Source: Clostridia bacterium (GTDB lineage Bacteria > Bacillota > Clostridia > Christensenellales > UBA3700). From it: a DNA stretch of 6,580 bases. The notes under the pieces are model-generated. The model was not told the DNA's origin. It made no database searches and was given only the letters and a program-made list of their open reading frames with translations. Shown in pieces: positions 1 to 6,002 of the stretch (position 1 is its first letter; every line of letters begins with the position of its first letter). The stretch is taken from assembly GCA_900772745.1 (NCBI GenBank), contig CAAGRV010000034.1:1-6580 (forward strand), given 5' to 3'. A program made the translations under genes and the position numbers.

Positions 1-87
1 ATGAGCGAGTTGATGAACAACCGCAACCACTACAAGGTGCACAAGGTATGCCGTACAGGTATTACCGCTATGGAAAGAGGTTTATGA
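1..87 (+). CDS. C-terminal end of an unidentified gene, cut by the window edge
   Basis: Frame 1 is open from the first base to a TGA at 85-87 and gives 28 residues ending in ITAMERGL. The ATG at position 1 is probably an internal methionine, because no ribosome binding site can be seen and a strong terminator follows only a few bases after the stop. The tail is basic and polar (several His, Lys and Arg). I do not recognise the family from so short a piece. The terminator and new promoter downstream show that this gene is transcribed separately from the next one. Confidence 0.5.
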   Translation: MSELMNNRNHYKVHKVCRTGITAMERGL

Positions 88-90
88 TAT

Positions 91-117
91 TAGGAAGGCT
101 TGCCTTCCTATTTTTTT
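91..117 (+). terminator. Rho-independent terminator of the upstream gene
   Basis: TAGGAAGGC (91-99) and GCCTTCCTA (102-110) are perfect reverse complements. They form an 8-9 bp GC-containing stem with a very tight loop, followed directly by seven T residues (111-117). It starts four bases after the stop codon at 85-87. Confidence 0.92.
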
Positions 118-131
118 ATGTCCAAAGGCTA

Positions 132-160
132 TTGAAAAAGACGACGACAGATGATATAAT
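132..160 (+). promoter_or_regulatory. Sigma-A-type promoter for the 412-residue gene
   Basis: TTGAAA (132-137), a 17-base spacer, then a perfect TATAAT (155-160). The expected start of transcription is near 167, leaving a leader of only about 10 nt. An AGGTGAT ribosome binding site begins at 168, and the ATG is at 177. Confidence 0.8.
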
Positions 161-176
161 AAAGTTTAGGTGATAT

Positions 177-1415
177 ATGAAAAAACAACCAAACAAAACA
201 AACTCGCAATATCAAGCCGAAAAAGAACTCATTTGTGTAGATTGGCTGGGGGTAACTGCCAAACTCAATGGGTTTAGCTATTCTTCTGCGCCTGTGGACA
301 AAATTTTCAAAGAATATTTTGAAGATGGTGGCAAAAGCGACGAAGAATACGTTACGCTCCTAGGCAAGTTGGAGGCAACTCGCAATACGATTTTGTCCAA
401 AATGCTCAAAGAACAAAAACTAAGCGTGCTCAACCCAACTTCGTATTTTCGAAAAGAGTATATCAAGCTGGGCGACGAGTGGTATGTCGCCAGTGTCGAA
501 GGGTACGAAACAACTACGCTCCAAAAGTTGGAGCTAGAAGAGAGCAAATTGACTTGTTCGGACGACCAAATGTCCAATGGGCTGGTCACTATTACTTTTG
601 ACGAGAGCGGTTGTATCAGCGGTATCAAGATGGAAGACAAGTCCGTCAGTTCTTTCGCGCACGCTCGTTTTGTCAAGCAAGGTTTTGGGGGCAAACAAAA
701 ATTGGTGGAAGCCAAGCTTGTGTCCAGTCAATGTTATATCGACGGCGCAAGGGTAGTCAAAGAAAATATTTTCAACTATGGTCGCAACTCTTATGTCGAA
801 CAAATTGTTTTGTACGAGGAAGATCGCAATATATACGTGACCACACGTGTTGTGATTGGCGACAAACGTAGGGGCGTCAGAGTGTTTTTTGATAGCCAGC
901 AAGAGTGGCAAACTATCTCGTCCGATTGGCTTTTTAGTCACCAAAATGTCGTGGTAGGCAAGGACAAGGAGCAAGACTTTGCAGTCATTTTGCACCAGCC
1001 GTCGGAGAATTTTGGCGATGGACAAATGGGTGTGCAAATGATGGGCAAGGGCAAATACGAATGTGATTATACGCTGAGTTTGCTCGTTGCCGAGTGGCAA
1101 GATAGCAACATTGCCGAGCTCAGCGAAAATCAAATATCACCGCTTATTGTCAGCGAATTTTTGCCAAAAATCAGACGTGTGGTAAGCGTGGACAACAACT
1201 CTGTGTTGGTGCGTCGTGTCAAACTGGACAAAGACGAAACTTATGTCAAAATCACCTTGCAAGAAATGTACAATCAGCCATGTTCTACCAAAATTTTGGT
1301 AGGTTTTCGCTCAAAGGGCGCATATTTGGTAAAGGGCAGTGACGTCGAAAAAATAGACGATGCCAACATATCTTTCGAGCCACTCGAAGTCAAAGAAATC
1401 ATATTCGAGTTGTAA
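177..1415 (+). CDS. GH38 alpha-mannosidase-like protein lacking the catalytic domain
   Basis: 412 residues with no signal peptide or membrane segment. The start is set by AGGTGAT at 168-174, six bases from AGG to the ATG. What I see: a short N-terminal part with a helical stretch (about 40-80); an LNPTSYFRKEY segment at 85-95, like the 'NP' strand that opens the beta-sandwich part of GH38 mannosidases; a VTITFDESGCISGIK-like strand pair near 137-151; and a C-terminal module (about 335-412) ending in the strand pattern FEPLEVKEIIFEL. This order fits the mid-helical and C-terminal beta domains of GH38. The catalytic alpha/beta domain of roughly 270 residues, with its Asp nucleophile and zinc ligands, is absent: the residues before the helical part are too few to hold it. 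It is therefore either a non-catalytic carbohydrate-binding relative or a remnant that kept its own promoter. The long intact frame argues against recent decay. The family call comes from remembered motif patterns, not a search. Confidence 0.55.
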   Translation: MKKQPNKTNSQYQAEKELICVDWLGVTAKLNGFSYSSAPVDKIFKEYFEDGGKSDEEYVTLLGKLEATRNTILSKMLKEQKLSVLNPTSYFRKEYIKLGDEWYVASVEGYETTTLQKLELEESKLTCSDDQMSNGLVTITFDESGCISGIKMEDKSVSSFAHARFVKQGFGGKQKLVEAKLVSSQCYIDGARVVKENIFNYGRNSYVEQIVLYEEDRNIYVTTRVVIGDKRRGVRVFFDSQQEWQTISSDWLFSHQNVVVGKDKEQDFAVILHQPSENFGDGQMGVQMMGKGKYECDYTLSLLVAEWQDSNIAELSENQISPLIVSEFLPKIRRVVSVDNNSVLVRRVKLDKDETYVKITLQEMYNQPCSTKILVGFRSKGAYLVKGSDVEKIDDANISFEPLEVKEIIFEL

Positions 1416-1430
1416 GGGGAAAAGTAACCA

Positions 1431-1469
1431 AACAAAAAAAAGAAAGTTGCGAGGACTTTCTTTTTTGTT
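1431..1469. terminator. Bidirectional terminator between convergent genes
   Basis: AGAAAGT (1441-1447) pairs with ACTTTCT (1455-1461) around a 7-base loop. The stem is flanked by an A-run on the left (1434-1441) and a T-run on the right (1461-1466), so each strand has a hairpin followed by a U-tract. It lies 15 bases after the stop of the mannosidase-like gene and about 120 bases beyond the stop of the AraC-type gene, and it can serve both. The bases between it and the AraC-type stop (1470-1588) are strongly AT-rich, with no gene that I can support. Confidence 0.8.
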
Positions 1470-1588
1470 GCAATTCGACAGCGATTTAGATATTTTATGT
1501 ATATTTATCGGTATCTTATTTTATCTTGTATTTTATTTTTCTTTATATCATTTTATTATATTTGCCAAAATTGGTATTGATATTCCAA

Positions 1589-2326
1589 TTATTGCTTGTT
1601 GTTTGCCCAATCACGTGGGCTCATTCCAACGAGTTTGTGGAAGACTCTCGAAAAATACAACTGGTCATCAAAGCCACAGAGCGATGCAATCTCGTTGATT
1701 TTGAAGTCTTGCATAGCGCTGCATTTGAGCAGTCTTTTGGCGGACGCTATCCTGATATTGGTCAAAAATTGGATAGGGGAAATGCCTTGTTCTTTGATAA
1801 ATTGGCGTCTTAGGTAGTCTTTGGACAAGGTTTGTTTGTCGAAAGAAGAGTCAATGTCATATTGTGGATTGGACATATTGGCGATAATATCGAAAGCGAT
1901 ATTCATCACGGCAGTGCTTTTGCCAACGTTAGCAATAAAAAAGTCTACTGCCAGCTTGACCACATTGGAGAGAAGTTGGAGCATATCGGCTTTTTCACGT
2001 ATAGTCAGAAAAACCCACTTGCAAGCAAAGCTCAAAATGCTCTCTAAGTCGCCTGTTACGTCATCTAGCACGACAGCTTTTGGAGTGTCGAAAGAGCCAG
2101 AAAGCAATACTCTGATGAAGTTGTGTCCATCACCGCATAGGGTGAGTGCGTGTTTGGTGTTGGGTGGAATAAGAATTGCTTGGTGAGTTTTGCAAGATAT
2201 TTCTTGGTCGTCGATGATGAGATCGAGGTATCCGCCCTTGCAATACACCAGCTCCCAACACATATGAGTGTGGCTGGTAAAGCTACAATTGTTCAGTTCG
2301 TGGCAAATATAAAGAATATCAGTCAT
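1589..2326 (-). CDS. AraC-family transcriptional regulator with N-terminal cupin domain
   Basis: 245 residues from the ATG at 2326. The frame stays open 33 bases further upstream to a TTG, but those codons contain the ribosome binding site, so the ATG is preferred. The N-terminal half has the AraC-type cupin signature: HTH at 19-21, then WELVYCKGG (24-32), and a later PPNTKH strand turn. The C-terminal part holds the usual two helix-turn-helix units: the first around 161-181 (SKDYLRRQF), a linker helix with IRIASAKRLL, and the second around 207-231 (INEIASLCGFDDQLYFSRVF). It ends with the family's GMSPRDW motif. The family normally binds a small ligand, often a sugar or metabolite, through the cupin and activates adjacent genes. 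Its divergent position makes the PHP gene pair the likely target; this is inference from layout. The ligand cannot be told from the sequence. Confidence 0.93.
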   Translation of the reverse strand: MTDILYICHELNNCSFTSHTHMCWELVYCKGGYLDLIIDDQEISCKTHQAILIPPNTKHALTLCGDGHNFIRVLLSGSFDTPKAVVLDDVTGDLESILSFACKWVFLTIREKADMLQLLSNVVKLAVDFFIANVGKSTAVMNIAFDIIANMSNPQYDIDSSFDKQTLSKDYLRRQFIKEQGISPIQFLTNIRIASAKRLLKCSAMQDFKINEIASLCGFDDQLYFSRVFHKLVGMSPRDWANNKQ

Positions 2327-2332
2327 ATCATT

Positions 2333-2338
2333 TCTCCT
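2333..2338 (-). promoter_or_regulatory. Ribosome binding site that fixes the AraC-type start
   Basis: AGGAGA on the minus strand lies six bases before the ATG at 2326. In the longer frame that begins with TTG these same bases would encode Arg-Arg, so the longer start is unlikely. Confidence 0.85.
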
Positions 2339-2345
2339 AAATTTT

Positions 2346-2374
2346 ATTCTACCAAACAATTACTATTTTGTCCA
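2346..2374 (-). promoter_or_regulatory. Promoter of the AraC-type regulator gene
   Basis: On the minus strand, TGGACA (2374-2369), a 17-base spacer, then TAGAAT (2351-2346). Each box matches consensus at 5 of 6 bases, and a TGG just before the -10 box gives an extended -10. Transcription should start near 2339, about 13 nt before the ATG. Confidence 0.68.
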
Positions 2375-2392
2375 TATATTTGGGCGAAAAAG

Positions 2393-2421
2393 TTGTCATA
2401 TTTGTTTTTTTGAGTTATAAT
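2393..2421 (+). promoter_or_regulatory. Promoter of the split PHP operon
   Basis: TTGTCA (2393-2398), a 17-base spacer, then a perfect TATAAT (2416-2421). It is back-to-back with the regulator's promoter, with 18 bases between the two -35 boxes. The predicted start near 2428 coincides with a weak TAGGAT ribosome binding site, 9 bases before the ATG at 2440. Confidence 0.78.
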
Positions 2422-2439
2422 TTTGATAGGATAAAGCCT

Positions 2440-2892
2440 ATGGAAAAGATATTCGAAAAGCTACTAAGAATTTATCAAAAAGATATGAAAAGTCATATAC
2501 GTATCGACTTTTTGGTTGACAAAGAGTACACCAAGCTTGTGCTCAAAACTTATTATTGCCCAAAGTACGACTTTGACCGAGATAGGGCGACGGAGCATAT
2601 CCACAACTGCTATATCGAGGCGGGCAGAAGTGAAGATTTTGAGCAATCTATCGTGGACAAAGCCCTGCCACTTGCCAACCATATAGCGTGGTCAATAGAC
2701 AGCCCCGACGCATATCTTGGCACCAAACATTTGTCTTGGGCATTCCAAGAGCATTGTATATCTGAGCAAGAGTCGAGTTATGGATTTTTGCCAAGTCCAA
2801 TCAAGGCGGGCAAGTGGACGTTGACTGCCAGCACCAACGCAATAGTCAGTCCTTATGTAGATATTTGGCTTGTCGTGGAGGGCGAAGTATGA
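2440..2892 (+). CDS. Stand-alone N-terminal domain of a CehA/McbA-type PHP protein
   Basis: 150 residues. The ATG at 2440 is chosen because it lies after the promoter and a weak AGG site; the open frame further upstream runs through the promoter. No signal peptide or transmembrane segment is visible. The second half carries a pattern I know from the beta-sandwich domain placed in front of the PHP domain in fused CehA/McbA-type proteins: an aromatic/Ser strand (HLSWAFQEH, about 97-105), an acidic/Ser turn (SEQESS), then GFLPSPIKAGKWTL (115-128), close to the family's 'GYLPGPI.PG.W' core, and a final hydrophobic strand WLVVEGEV (143-150). It ends exactly where the fused linker would lead into the catalytic domain. 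The downstream gene supplies that domain and overlaps by four bases, so the products probably form one complex. The exact function of this domain is not established to my knowledge; substrate gating or subunit contact is inference. Confidence 0.65.
   Translation: MEKIFEKLLRIYQKDMKSHIRIDFLVDKEYTKLVLKTYYCPKYDFDRDRATEHIHNCYIEAGRSEDFEQSIVDKALPLANHIAWSIDSPDAYLGTKHLSWAFQEHCISEQESSYGFLPSPIKAGKWTLTASTNAIVSPYVDIWLVVEGEV
2877..2882 (+). promoter_or_regulatory. Strong internal ribosome binding site for the PHP gene
   Basis: GGAGGG lies inside the last codons of the upstream 150-residue gene, six bases before the ATG at 2889. With the ATGA overlap it supports coupled translation and separate initiation of the PHP protein. 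It argues against the two frames being one gene broken by a sequencing error. Confidence 0.85.
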
Positions 2893-3848
2893 ATTGGCAG
2901 AGAGTAGAACTACATTGTCACACTTTGGCAAGCGACGGGGATCTCAGCTATGAGCAGTTGGTAGACAGAGCTATCGAGCGTGGATACAAGGCGGTTGCCG
3001 TGACCGATCACAACACTATATCCAACGTGCCATTCGTCCAAGCGTATGCGAGAAACAAAAACTTGCCTATCATCAAGGGCATAGAATGGACGACGTTTTG
3101 GGGACATATCGTCGTGCACGGCGGTCATAGCACGGTCGACTGGCGAGATATTACGCCCGCCAACATTGACGACCAAATAGCCGTTGCCAAAACTTGCGGT
3201 GACATTGTTACGCTTGCACACCCATACAGACTGGGTTTCCCGTTTTGTTCGTGCTGTTTCAACCAATTCTCCATCAAGCATTGGGAAAACGTGGACGCAA
3301 TCGAAGTGTTTTCGCATTTCAATCCGCACAAGGACAAAGCAAGTTTCAAAGCCTTGGAGCTTTGGCATAACTTGTTGACGCAAGGCTACAAAATATCGGC
3401 AACATACGGCTATGATTGGCACGAGCTAGATTACAATCCACCGATTTTTGGATATACCTATGTGGGCATAGATGGCGAGATGAGTGAGCAAAATATTTTG
3501 CAAGCCGTCCGCAATCATCACACTATTGTTTCGCTTGGATTGGATATTGATATTCGATTTGGCAGGGCAAAAGAGATTTTCAGCATTGGCGACATTGTGG
3601 GCAAGGGCGAGTTGGACATTGATATGAGCATCGAGCTGGACGCCCAATACGCCGAGCATTATAAGGTTGAGCCACGCTATGTCAAGCTTGTCACAGAGAA
3701 TGCTTGCGCAAAGTATGAGTTGACGGACAACAAAATCCATCAGTCGATTGACTTCGAGAGCGACTTTTTGCGAGTAGAGATTTGGGGCGATATTGACCAA
3801 GATAAAGATTGTTTGCTGGGAATTACCTCACCTATTTGGAGCAAATAG
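2889..3848 (+). CDS. PHP-domain metallohydrolase, CehA/McbA-like
   Basis: 319 residues, probably cytoplasmic. The ATG at 2889 follows GGAGGG and gives a protein that begins directly at the first PHP motif. All the metal-binding motifs of the PHP fold are present: H9-C-H11 with D16, the TDH motif D40-H41, E66 followed by H73 (IEWTTFWGH), H111 in LAHP, and D176-W-H178. These should form the usual two- or three-metal site for hydrolysis of phosphoesters or related esters. The C-terminal region (about 230-319) matches the extra beta part of the CehA/McbA group, ending in a RVEIWGD ... GITSPIW pattern. A cysteine cluster, C120-S-C122-C123, follows the H111 motif. The substrate is unknown: characterised relatives include carbamate hydrolases, but most are uncharacterised. 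The usual N-terminal partner domain is encoded separately just upstream. No clear terminator follows, so some readthrough into the DAHP synthase genes is possible. Confidence 0.88.
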   Translation: MNWQRVELHCHTLASDGDLSYEQLVDRAIERGYKAVAVTDHNTISNVPFVQAYARNKNLPIIKGIEWTTFWGHIVVHGGHSTVDWRDITPANIDDQIAVAKTCGDIVTLAHPYRLGFPFCSCCFNQFSIKHWENVDAIEVFSHFNPHKDKASFKALELWHNLLTQGYKISATYGYDWHELDYNPPIFGYTYVGIDGEMSEQNILQAVRNHHTIVSLGLDIDIRFGRAKEIFSIGDIVGKGELDIDMSIELDAQYAEHYKVEPRYVKLVTENACAKYELTDNKIHQSIDFESDFLRVEIWGDIDQDKDCLLGITSPIWSK

Positions 3849-3858
3849 CCTCATAAAC

Positions 3859-3888
3859 TTGACAAAGACTTGGAGCTATACTTAAAAT
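3859..3888 (+). promoter_or_regulatory. Promoter of the DAHP synthase pair
   Basis: A perfect TTGACA (3859-3864), an 18-base spacer, then TAAAAT (3883-3888; 5 of 6). Transcription would start near 3895, at the first base of the AGGAGA ribosome binding site (3895-3900), six bases before the ATG. A leader of about 12 nt has no room for a T-box, an attenuator or a leader peptide. Any control of these genes must act at the promoter or on the enzymes. Confidence 0.75.
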
Positions 3889-3906
3889 ATAGGTAGGAGA
3901 TAGGGT

Positions 3907-4935
3907 ATGTTTACGAAAGTTAAGGAAATTTTGACAGCCGAACAAGTCAAGGAACTTATTCCTGTGACAGCGGAATTTGCAAAAATAAAACAACAAAGAG
4001 ATGACCAACTGAGAGATATTATCGCAGGTAGGGACAAACGCAAGGTAGTCATCATCGGACCATGTTCGGCGGACAACGAAGACGCCGTATGTGATTATAT
4101 TGCTCGTCTTGCCAAGGTTGCTGACCAAGTCAAAGACAAACTGATGATTGTGCCACGCATTTATACCAACAAACCACGCACCAAGGGCGAGGGATATAAG
4201 GGTATTTTGCACAATCCCGATCCGCACAAGAACGAAACGGATATTCAAGCGGGCATTATGGCGCTAAGACACATGCACCTTAGAGCTATTGCCGAGAGCG
4301 GACTATCCAGCGCGGACGAAATGTTGTATCCCGAAAATTATACCTATCTAGACGACTTGCTCAGCTATGTTGCGGTGGGAGCAAGATCAAGCGAAAACCA
4401 ACAACACAGACTTGTTGCCAGCGGTGTGGACGTGCCTGTCGGTATCAAAAACCCTATGCACGGCAGTATGAGTGTTACGCTCAACTCAATTTATGCGGCC
4501 CAAATCCCCAACGAATTCAAGTTCGATCATTGGCAAGTCAAGACCAACGGCAATCCGTATGCTCACGCCATTCTTCGTGGCAGTGTGGACTTGTACGGCA
4601 ACAACAAGCCGAATTATCACTATGAAGATATCGTTCGTTTTACCCGTATGTACAACGAACAAAAGTTGTCCAATCCGGCAATCATTGTGGACACCAATCA
4701 CTCCAACTCCAACAAAGAGCCACTCGAACAAGTGCGAATTGTCAACGAAATTGCACGCAATATGGTATACAATCACGATATGTACAGCATAGTCAAAGGC
4801 TTTTTGATAGAGAGTTATATTGTGGACGGTTGCCAAAAGCCAAGCGGAAATGTGTATGGACAATCCATCACGGACGGCTGTCTAGGTTGGGAAAAGACCG
4901 AAAAATTGTTGAAAGACATTGCCGAATTTTTATAA
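3907..4935 (+). CDS. aroF: 3-deoxy-7-phosphoheptulonate (DAHP) synthase, class I-alpha, copy A
   Basis: 342 residues. It catalyses condensation of phosphoenolpyruvate with erythrose 4-phosphate to DAHP, the first step of the shikimate pathway. Metal ligands by comparison with E. coli AroG: C53 (GPCS), H265 (DTNHSN), E302 (IESY) and D323 (SITDGC). Substrate-binding residues: R84 and K89 in PRIYTNKPRT, R160 in GARSSE, K181 in GIKNP, and R224 in ILRG. Length and sequence fit the clostridial type of the AroF/G/H family. The N-terminal segment and the hairpin at about 202-214 align without gaps to the AroG effector-site hairpin (V211 falls on V221 of AroG). Here the hairpin reads FDHWQVKTNG, with W209. 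The strong AGGAGA site and promoter make it the first gene of a pair with copy B, 11 bases downstream. The effector (Phe, Tyr or Trp) cannot be assigned, so the symbol is a family-level label. Confidence 0.97.
   Translation: MFTKVKEILTAEQVKELIPVTAEFAKIKQQRDDQLRDIIAGRDKRKVVIIGPCSADNEDAVCDYIARLAKVADQVKDKLMIVPRIYTNKPRTKGEGYKGILHNPDPHKNETDIQAGIMALRHMHLRAIAESGLSSADEMLYPENYTYLDDLLSYVAVGARSSENQQHRLVASGVDVPVGIKNPMHGSMSVTLNSIYAAQIPNEFKFDHWQVKTNGNPYAHAILRGSVDLYGNNKPNYHYEDIVRFTRMYNEQKLSNPAIIVDTNHSNSNKEPLEQVRIVNEIARNMVYNHDMYSIVKGFLIESYIVDGCQKPSGNVYGQSITDGCLGWEKTEKLLKDIAEFL
4105..4521 (+). repeat. Near-identical core block, first arm (in copy A)
   Basis: Codons 67-205 of copy A align without gaps to 5145-5561 in copy B at a constant offset of 1040 bases. 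By eye there are about 27 mismatches in about 417 bases, nearly all in third codon positions, and only two amino-acid changes (residues 145 and 164). Exact runs reach about 40 bases. It is a direct repeat able to recombine. Confidence 0.9.
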
Positions 4936-4936
4936 T
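4909..4936 (+). promoter_or_regulatory. Possible internal promoter for DAHP synthase copy B
   Basis: TTGAAA (4909-4914), a 16-base spacer and a perfect TATAAT (4931-4936), which spans the TAA stop of copy A. The start of transcription would be near 4943, only about four bases before the ATG of copy B, giving an almost leaderless mRNA without the AGG at 4937-4939. It may be a chance match in AT-rich codons, so confidence is low. Confidence 0.3.
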
Positions 4937-4946
4937 AGGTAACAAT

Positions 4947-5975
4947 ATGTTCAAAGTAATCAAACCAATTATGTCATGTGACAAAATAAAGGAGCTCATA
5001 CCAGTTCCTGCCGACCTTGCTCGTATCAAGGCGGAGAGAGATCAACAAATCAAATCAATCATCGACGGCTCAGACCAACGCAAAGTCGTCATCATCGGAC
5101 CATGTTCGGCGGACAACGAAGAGGCTGTGTGCGATTATGTTTCACGTCTTGCCAAGGTTGCTGACCAAGTCAAAGACAAGCTGATGATTGTGCCACGCAT
5201 TTACACCAACAAGCCACGCACCAAGGGCGAGGGCTACAAGGGCATTTTACACAATCCCGATCCGCACAAGAACGAAACGGACATTCAAGCGGGCATTATG
5301 GCGCTAAGGCACATGCACCTCAGAGCTATCGCCGAGAGCGGTCTATCCAGCGCGGACGAAATGTTGTATCCCGAAAATCATACTTATCTTGACGACTTGC
5401 TCAGTTATGTTGCGGTGGGTGCAAGGTCGAGTGAAGACCAACAACACAGACTTGTTGCCAGCGGTGTGGACGTGCCTGTGGGCATCAAAAACCCTATGCA
5501 CGGCAGTATGAGCGTTACGCTCAACTCCATTTATGCGGCGCAAATCCCCAACGAGTTCAAATACCAAAACAATCAAGTTGCCACACTTGGCAACCCTTAT
5601 GCGCACGCCATTCTTCGTGGCAGTGTGGACGTATTCGGCAACAACAAACCAAACTATCACTATGAAGACGTGATAAAGTTCGGCGAGTTGTACGAAGAGC
5701 AAGGGCTCAAAAACCCAGCAATCATCATAGATACCAACCACTCCAACAGTGGCAAAAAACCGCTCGAACAAATCCGTATTGTGCACGAAGTGATGACCAA
5801 TATGAAATATTCGGAAGAAATTCATACTTTGGTCAAAGGCTTTTTGATAGAGAGTTATATCGTGGACGGATGTCAAAAGCCAAGCGGAAACGTGTACGGT
5901 CAATCAATCACCGATGGTTGCATTGGCTGGGAAAAGACCGAGCGTCTTATCAAATATATCGCAGATTCGCTCTAG
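4947..5975 (+). CDS. aroF: 3-deoxy-7-phosphoheptulonate (DAHP) synthase, class I-alpha, copy B
   Basis: 342 residues, the same length as copy A and about 80% identical (about 67 differences by eye). The frame is open further upstream inside copy A, but the ATG at 4947 gives the collinear N-terminus (MFKVIKP against MFTKVKE) and follows a weak AGG site 11 bases after copy A's stop. All metal ligands (C53, H265, E302, D323) and substrate-binding residues are kept, so it should be active. Differences cluster in residues 3-44 (about half changed), the effector-site hairpin 206-214 (YQNNQVATLG in place of FDHWQVKTNG, with loss of W209) and 229-295, while 67-205 differs at two positions. The reading is an isozyme with changed allosteric control. 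It probably shares copy A's mRNA, with weaker initiation because its ribosome binding site is poorer. A terminator follows at once. Confidence 0.96.
   Translation: MFKVIKPIMSCDKIKELIPVPADLARIKAERDQQIKSIIDGSDQRKVVIIGPCSADNEEAVCDYVSRLAKVADQVKDKLMIVPRIYTNKPRTKGEGYKGILHNPDPHKNETDIQAGIMALRHMHLRAIAESGLSSADEMLYPENHTYLDDLLSYVAVGARSSEDQQHRLVASGVDVPVGIKNPMHGSMSVTLNSIYAAQIPNEFKYQNNQVATLGNPYAHAILRGSVDVFGNNKPNYHYEDVIKFGELYEEQGLKNPAIIIDTNHSNSGKKPLEQIRIVHEVMTNMKYSEEIHTLVKGFLIESYIVDGCQKPSGNVYGQSITDGCIGWEKTERLIKYIADSL
5145..5561 (+). repeat. Near-identical core block, second arm (in copy B)
   Basis: Direct-repeat partner of 4105-4521. The flanking parts of the two genes are far more diverged, so the block edges are fairly sharp: just after codon 66 and near codon 205. 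Confidence 0.9.
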
Positions 5976-5978
5976 AAG

Positions 5979-6002
5979 TATGCCCAAATCGGGCATATTT
6001 TT
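5979..6002 (+). terminator. Rho-independent terminator of the DAHP synthase pair
   Basis: TATGCCC (5979-5985) and GGGCATA (5991-5997) form a 7 bp stem with a 5-base loop, followed by five T residues (5998-6002). It starts three bases after the TAG stop of copy B. Confidence 0.88.

Noticed and set aside
534..1133. Long minus-strand open frame inside the GH38-like gene
   Set aside because: It lies antisense to a gene with a promoter, ribosome binding site and terminator. It resembles no family and comes from the codon pattern of the plus-strand gene.
1569..1590. AATTGG/CCAATT inverted repeat at the end of the AraC-type gene as its own terminator
   Set aside because: The stem is only 6 bp and AT-rich, overlaps the stop codon and has just a short T-run on the minus strand. 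The bidirectional hairpin at 1431-1469 is much stronger.
2368..2439. Upstream extension of the 150-residue gene by 24 codons
   Set aside because: It would translate the -35 and -10 boxes. The ATG at 2440 comes after the predicted transcript start.
2885..2895. Programmed frameshift joining the 150-residue protein to the PHP domain
   Set aside because: No slippery heptamer is seen at the overlap, and a strong GGAGGG site before the second ATG favours separate initiation.
3849..3906. T-box, attenuator or leader peptide ahead of the DAHP synthases
   Set aside because: The promoter leaves a leader of only about 12 nt and there is no hairpin or small frame rich in aromatic codons.
4830..4946. Upstream extension of DAHP synthase copy B by 39 codons
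   Set aside because: It overlaps the end of copy A in another frame, while the ATG at 4947 gives an N-terminus collinear with copy A and the same length.
5343..5903. Minus-strand open frame of 186 codons inside DAHP synthase copy B
   Set aside because: A similar antisense frame occurs in copy A, as expected from the shared coding sequence; there is no ribosome binding site or recognisable protein.
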